Positions 60,356-64,000 of a DNA stretch of 64,000 nucleotides are shown here, piece by piece (positions within the stretch are counted from its first letter, which is position 1; each line of letters opens with the position of its first letter). Source of the DNA: Ectopseudomonas composti (GTDB taxonomy: Bacteria; Pseudomonadota; Gammaproteobacteria; Pseudomonadales; Pseudomonadaceae); the NCBI RefSeq assembly GCF_900115475.1, contig NZ_FOWP01000019.1:1-64000 (forward strand), in the 5' to 3' direction. The position numbers and the translations under genes are program-made. The notes under the pieces are model-generated. The model was not told the origin of the DNA and did no database searches. It saw only the letters and a program-made list of their open reading frames with translations.

Positions 60356-60964
60356 ATGCCTGTTGAACTGCTGCCGGAAACCCCTTCGCAAACCGCCGGC
60401 CCCTACGTCCATATCGGCCTGGCTCTGGCCGCCGCCGGCAACCCGACGCGCGAGCAGGAAATCTGGAACCAGATGGCCAGACCCGAGGCGCCGGGCGAGC
60501 ACATCGTGCTGGTCGGCCATGTCTACGACGGCAACGGCCACCTGGTGCGCGACGCCTTCCTTGAACTGTGGCAGGCCGATCACCAGGGCTGCTACGACGA
60601 GGACTACAACCAGGACAAGCCATTCAATGGCTTTGGCCGTACCGCTACCACCTTCGATGCCGGCAGCGAGTGGTTCACCTACACGGTCAAACCGGGCGTG
60701 GTGAACAACGCCGCGGGTGTGCCGATGGCGCCGCATATCAACGTCGCGCTGTTCGCCCGTGGCATCAATATCCACCTCAATACTCGTTTGTATTTCGAGG
60801 ACGAGGCCGAAGCCAACGCCAAGGATCCGGTGCTCAACCTGATCGAGCAGCCGCAGCGCCGCGAGACATTGATCGCCAAGCGCTGCGAAGTGGACGGCAA
60901 GCCGGCCTACCGTTTTGACATCCGTATCCAGGGGGACGGCGAGACAGTGTTTTTTGACTTCTGA
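60356..60964 (+). CDS. pcaG: Protocatechuate 3,4-dioxygenase alpha subunit
   Basis: 202 aa, partner of PcaH in the (alpha-beta-Fe) oligomer; same fold but without the metal. LLPETPSQTAGPYVHIGLAL and ELWQADHQGCYDEDYN are conserved. AAGGAGG at 60342-60348 is better placed for the ATG at 60356 than for that at 60350. Its end overlaps the ZapE-like gene. Confidence 0.96.
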   Translation: MPVELLPETPSQTAGPYVHIGLALAAAGNPTREQEIWNQMARPEAPGEHIVLVGHVYDGNGHLVRDAFLELWQADHQGCYDEDYNQDKPFNGFGRTATTFDAGSEWFTYTVKPGVVNNAAGVPMAPHINVALFARGINIHLNTRLYFEDEAEANAKDPVLNLIEQPQRRETLIAKRCEVDGKPAYRFDIRIQGDGETVFFDF

Positions 60965-62012
60965 CCCGGTGGCGCCCGCCGAGGCGGTGCGCCGTCACTT
61001 CGACCGCGAGCTGGCGGCTCGGGGCTTTCGCGCCGACCCCGGCCAGCAGCGGGCCATCGCCCAACTTGCCGACTGGCTGGGCGCGCAGCTGGCGCCCAAG
61101 CGGCGCTGGCGGCGTCCGGCTGCGGGTATTTACCTGTGGGGCGGTGTCGGGCGCGGCAAGAGCTTCGTCATGGATTGCCTGTTCGCCGCCGCGCCCGTGG
61201 CGAACAAGCGCCGGGTGCATGTGCACGGTTTTCTCCAGGAGCTGCAACAGCGCCTGAACGCCTACAGCGGCCAGCCCGAGCCGCTGGCCCGGGTCGCCGC
61301 CGACCTGGCCGTGGAAGCGCGCCTGCTGTGCTTCGATGAGTTCCATGTGCACGACATCGGCGACGCCATTCTCCTCGGGCGCCTGCTCGAATGCCTGCTG
61401 CGTGAAGGAGTGGCGTTGGTGTTCACGTCCAATTTCGCACCGGCCGGGCTGTGCCCGAACCCGCTCTATCATGTACGCTTCAGGCCGTTCATCGCGTTGC
61501 TGCAGCGCCATTGCCAGGTACTCGAACTGGATGCCGGCGAAGACTATCGCCAGCACACCCGGCACGATTGGGGGCGCTTCATCCAGGCGCCTGCCGAGCG
61601 GGCCGACAGCTTGTTGTGCCGCGCCTTGCAGATTGTGGCGGGCGAGGGCGGCGAGCTGGAACTGAACCGCCGCTCGTTCGCCTTACGGGGGCGAAGCGGG
61701 CAGGGGATCTGGCTGGATTTTTCGGCGCTGTTCGAGGTGCCGTCATCGACCGCGGATTACCTGTGGTTGTGCGAACATCTCGCTTGCGTCGCCGTCAGTA
61801 ACGTTCCGCCGCTGCATCGGCTGTCACTGGATGTGCAGCAGCGGGTGATCAACTTCATCGATGTTGCCTACGACAGTGGGGTGGTCCTGCTGCTCGCCAG
61901 CGAGTCGAGTCTGGAGCAGGTGTGCGCCGATATCGGCGCCAGCGATTTCAGCCGCACCCGCAGTCGTTTGCAGCAACTGTCCAGCTCTGTGGAGAACTGC
62001 GTCGCGTGTTAG
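60954..62012 (+). CDS. AFG1-family ATPase, ZapE-like
   Basis: 352 aa P-loop ATPase. Walker A YLWGGVGRGKSF, Walker B LLCFDEFHVHD, sensor-like TSNFAPAGLCPN. The AFG1/ZapE family includes the division-associated ZapE of E. coli. The start is uncertain: TTG at 60954 (overlapping pcaG by 11 bp), GTG at 60969 or TTG at 60915 are possible; no ATG is available near. Cotranscription with pcaHG is likely but a functional link is not obvious; I take it as a second ZapE-like protein. Confidence 0.8.
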   Translation: MTSDPVAPAEAVRRHFDRELAARGFRADPGQQRAIAQLADWLGAQLAPKRRWRRPAAGIYLWGGVGRGKSFVMDCLFAAAPVANKRRVHVHGFLQELQQRLNAYSGQPEPLARVAADLAVEARLLCFDEFHVHDIGDAILLGRLLECLLREGVALVFTSNFAPAGLCPNPLYHVRFRPFIALLQRHCQVLELDAGEDYRQHTRHDWGRFIQAPAERADSLLCRALQIVAGEGGELELNRRSFALRGRSGQGIWLDFSALFEVPSSTADYLWLCEHLACVAVSNVPPLHRLSLDVQQRVINFIDVAYDSGVVLLLASESSLEQVCADIGASDFSRTRSRLQQLSSSVENCVAC

Positions 62013-62953
62013 CCGTACTCAGCATTACCGCACCGATTTTCATCCTGATCGGTCTGGGTTTCGTGTCGGTACGGGGTGGTCTGGTCAACCGCGAACAACT
62101 GCGCGGCATGGGCACCTTCGTCATCACCTTCGCCTTGCCCTCTCTGGTGTTCAACGCCCTGGCCAAGCGACCGCTGAGTGAGGTGCTCAATGTGCCGTAC
62201 ATGGGCGCCTACGCCCTGGGCTCGCTGACGATCTTCGCCATCGGTTTTGCCGTGGCCTTCTGGTTGCGCCGACAGGGCGTGTCGCGCAGCGCGATCATGG
62301 CCCTGGGCGTGTCGGTGTCCAACAGCGGTTTCATCGGTTACCCGATCGCGCTCACGGTGCTGGGCGAGCAAGCTGCCGTGGCGCTGGCCCTGGGCATGCT
62401 GGTGGAAAACCTGCTGATGATCCCCCTGGCGCTGATGCTTGCCGAGAGCGGACAGCAGCAGGCGCAATCCAAGTGGGCGGTGCTGGGTGAAACCCTCAAG
62501 CGTCTGCTGAAGCATCCGATCATCATCGGTATCAGTCTGGGCCTGGCGGTCTCGTTGCTGGGGATCGACCTGCCGACCCTGCTGAGTCGCCCCATCGACA
62601 TGCTGGCCAGTGCCTCGGCGCCGGTGGCGCTGTTCGTGATCGGTGGCACCCTGTACGGCATGAAGGCCAATGGCGTGTGGCGCGAGGTGGCGCAAATCAG
62701 CCTGGCCAAGCTGCTGTTGCACCCGCTGGCGGTGTTCACCGCACTGATGCTGATGCCGGGTATCGAGCCGCACATGTTGGTGGCCGGGGTGCTGTTCGCC
62801 AGTGCGCCGATGCTGAGCATCTACCCGATCATGGGGCAGCGCTTCGGCCTCGAGGAGCGTTGTGCGGCGGCGCTGGTCGGGGCGACCGTACTTGCGTTCT
62901 TCACTATCAGTGCGCTGATCGGCTTCATCGAATTCCGCGGGCTGCTCGCGTAA
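62006..62953 (+). CDS. AEC-family transporter (auxin efflux carrier type)
   Basis: 315 aa, about ten membrane helices in two halves. Begins GTG (LAVLSITAPIFILIGLGFVS) inside the previous gene's end (8-bp window), with GGAG 11-12 bases upstream. ALGVSVSNSGFIGYPIALTV carries the conserved Asn of AEC carriers. Substrates of the family include malonate and other organic anions; here it might move an aromatic acid or pathway product, but that is inference from location. Confidence 0.88.
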   Translation: MLAVLSITAPIFILIGLGFVSVRGGLVNREQLRGMGTFVITFALPSLVFNALAKRPLSEVLNVPYMGAYALGSLTIFAIGFAVAFWLRRQGVSRSAIMALGVSVSNSGFIGYPIALTVLGEQAAVALALGMLVENLLMIPLALMLAESGQQQAQSKWAVLGETLKRLLKHPIIIGISLGLAVSLLGIDLPTLLSRPIDMLASASAPVALFVIGGTLYGMKANGVWREVAQISLAKLLLHPLAVFTALMLMPGIEPHMLVAGVLFASAPMLSIYPIMGQRFGLEERCAAALVGATVLAFFTISALIGFIEFRGLLA

Positions 62954-63034
62954 GCAGTGGCTAGCCCCGCCCGCACCCTGAGGGGTACCTGACCGTAATG
63001 GCCGGGGTTTGGCGGCAGCAAGGGTATTGAGCCT

Positions 63035-63095
63035 CGTAGCCCGGATGAAATCCGGGAATGACTGACACGACGGCCGCGGATTGCATCCGGGCTAC
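63035..63095. repeat. REPIN, CGTAGCCCGGATG family (second copy)
   Basis: CGTAGCCCGGATGAAATCCG from 63035 and CGGATTGCATCCGGGCTAC to 63095 as inverted units, same 61-bp length as the copy at 41156. It lies in the 237-bp gap between the AEC carrier and pcaR; I see nothing else in that gap. Confidence 0.85.
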
Positions 63096-63190
63096 ACAAG
63101 TGTCGTTCGCTATGTTGCTCAGCATGTTTGCGATTACCGCACGGTGGTTCGATAATCGCCAGGCGCTGTCCATCCTGTTTCGGAGGCATC

Positions 63191-64000
63191 ATGAGCGAAT
63201 CCCGTCCGCCGCTTACCAGTCTTGCTCCGCCGCCCTACGTGTCGCCGGCCAAGCGCATCGAGGAATTCGCTGGCGACCCCAACTTCATGACCTCCCTGGC
63301 GCGTGGCCTGGCGGTGATCAACGCCTTCCAGGAGCGCAAGCGCCACCTGACCATAGCGCAGATCAGTCACCGCACCGAGATTCCTCGTGCTGCCGTGCGC
63401 CGCTGTCTCTACAGCCTGATGAAGCTGGGTTACGTGACTACCGACGGGCGCACCTATTCGCTGCTACCCAAGGTCCTCACTCTGGGCCACGCCTACCTGT
63501 CCTCGACACCGCTGGCGGTATCCGCGCAGCCGTTCCTCGACCGCCTCAGCGAGCAACTACACGAGGCCTGTAACCTGGCCACGTTGGAAGGCGAGCAGGT
63601 GCTCTACCTGGCGCGTTCGGCGATTCCGCAGCGGCTGATCTCGGTGGACCTGAGCGTCGGCAGCCGCCTGCCGGCCTACTGCACCTCGATGGGCCGCATC
63701 CTGCTCGCCGCACTGGATGACGATCAGTTGCAGGACTACCTGGCCCATGCCGAGATGCAACCCAAGACCAGCCGTACCCTGCACACCCCCGAGGCGTTGT
63801 GGGAGTGCTTGCAGCGCGTACGCCACCAGGGCTGGTGCATCGTCGACCAAGAACTGGAGCAGGGCCTGCGCTCGCTGGCGGTGCCGGTGTACGACTCGGC
63901 TGGCCACGTGCTGGCAGCGATGAACATCAGCACCCACGCTGGTCGTGTGCCGGTCGCTGAGTTGGAAAAGCGTTATCTGCCGTTGATGCTGTCGGCCAGT
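63191..64000 (+). CDS. pcaR: IclR-family regulator PcaR (partial)
   Basis: 270 codons without a stop; the 3' end is beyond the window. N-terminal winged HTH (about 50-75: LTIAQISHRTEIPRAAVRRC) and IclR effector domain (NLATLEGEQVLYLARSAIPQ, then GSRLPAYCTSMGRILLAALD, typical of PcaR/CatR/PobR). PcaR activates the beta-ketoadipate genes with beta-ketoadipate as inducer in P. putida. GGAGG at 63182-63186 precedes the ATG. Only a few residues should be missing. Confidence 0.92.
   Translation, partial: MSESRPPLTSLAPPPYVSPAKRIEEFAGDPNFMTSLARGLAVINAFQERKRHLTIAQISHRTEIPRAAVRRCLYSLMKLGYVTTDGRTYSLLPKVLTLGHAYLSSTPLAVSAQPFLDRLSEQLHEACNLATLEGEQVLYLARSAIPQRLISVDLSVGSRLPAYCTSMGRILLAALDDDQLQDYLAHAEMQPKTSRTLHTPEALWECLQRVRHQGWCIVDQELEQGLRSLAVPVYDSAGHVLAAMNISTHAGRVPVAELEKRYLPLMLSAS

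Overview
The window is chromosomal DNA of a Pseudomonas species (gamma-proteobacterium). Four things point there: G+C-rich coding with Pseudomonas-type ribosomal proteins, the gene order tuf / S10 / spc / alpha operons / catalase / bacterioferritin / uvrA / MFS / ssb, the block nrdR-ribD-ribE-ribBA-ribH-nusB-thiL-pgpA, and pcaQ-pcaHG followed by pcaR. From memory these match three segments of P. aeruginosa (about PA4264-PA4232, PA4069-PA4040 and PA0152-PA0155), here brought together. A member of the mendocina/oleovorans or stutzeri side of the genus is my guess. No tRNA, rRNA, CRISPR array, prophage or insertion sequence with a transposase was seen.

Layout. 1-13.9 kb: end of tuf, then a near-consensus promoter and the S10, spc and alpha ribosomal-protein operons with secY and rpoA. 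An unexpected cluster of three hairpins plus a candidate promoter splits spc between rpsN and rpsH. 14.2-21.9 kb: katG (where relatives carry katA), a ferritin of the bacterioferritin family, uvrA (reverse), an MFS transporter and ssb. 21.9-25.7 kb: gst divergent from an HxlR regulator, an RmlD-like/epimerase pair, and the OprG/OmpW porin with a well-placed ANR-type box. 25.9-30.7 kb: a six-gene TonB2-type energising module (DUF3450, TtpC-like, ExbB, ExbD, TonB, TPR). 30.9-34.5 kb, reverse: a zinc-uptake set of the ZrgABC/DUF3299 type behind a Zur-like palindrome. 34.5-37.1 kb: small unknown gene, CnoX-type thioredoxin, methyltransferase, lipoprotein. 37.2-43.8 kb: nrdR and the riboflavin genes with an FMN riboswitch, nusB, thiL and pgpA. 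43.8-49.6 kb: two exported proteins, ribA, a membrane protein, a BtuF-like binding protein and btuB under a cobalamin riboswitch. 49.7-57.5 kb, reverse: xseB-ispA and dxs, separated by a DUF2388 gene, a single-chain biotin-dependent acyl-CoA carboxylase and an epoxide-hydrolase-like protein. 57.6-64 kb: TauE/SafE exporter, pcaQ, pcaHG, a ZapE-like ATPase, an AEC carrier and the start of pcaR.

How the parts work together. The first 14 kb build the ribosome, translocon and RNA polymerase alpha. The middle of the window is rich in metal and vitamin handling: iron storage next to peroxide defence, outer-membrane energisation, zinc import, riboflavin synthesis and B12 uptake, with two riboswitches plus Zur-like, Fur-like and ANR-like sites. 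The right end makes isoprenoid precursors and starts the protocatechuate branch of the beta-ketoadipate pathway.

Intergenic regions carry several short dispersed palindromic repeats, often as inverted pairs (REPIN-like). One 145-bp element with 16-bp terminal inverted repeats lies in frame inside the zinc permease gene. The most interesting items are the TonB2 module beside the zinc importer, the in-frame MITE-like insert, the carboxylase cassette inside the ispA-dxs pair, the katG replacement, the hairpin cluster inside spc, and a leader ORF between the FMN riboswitch and ribE.
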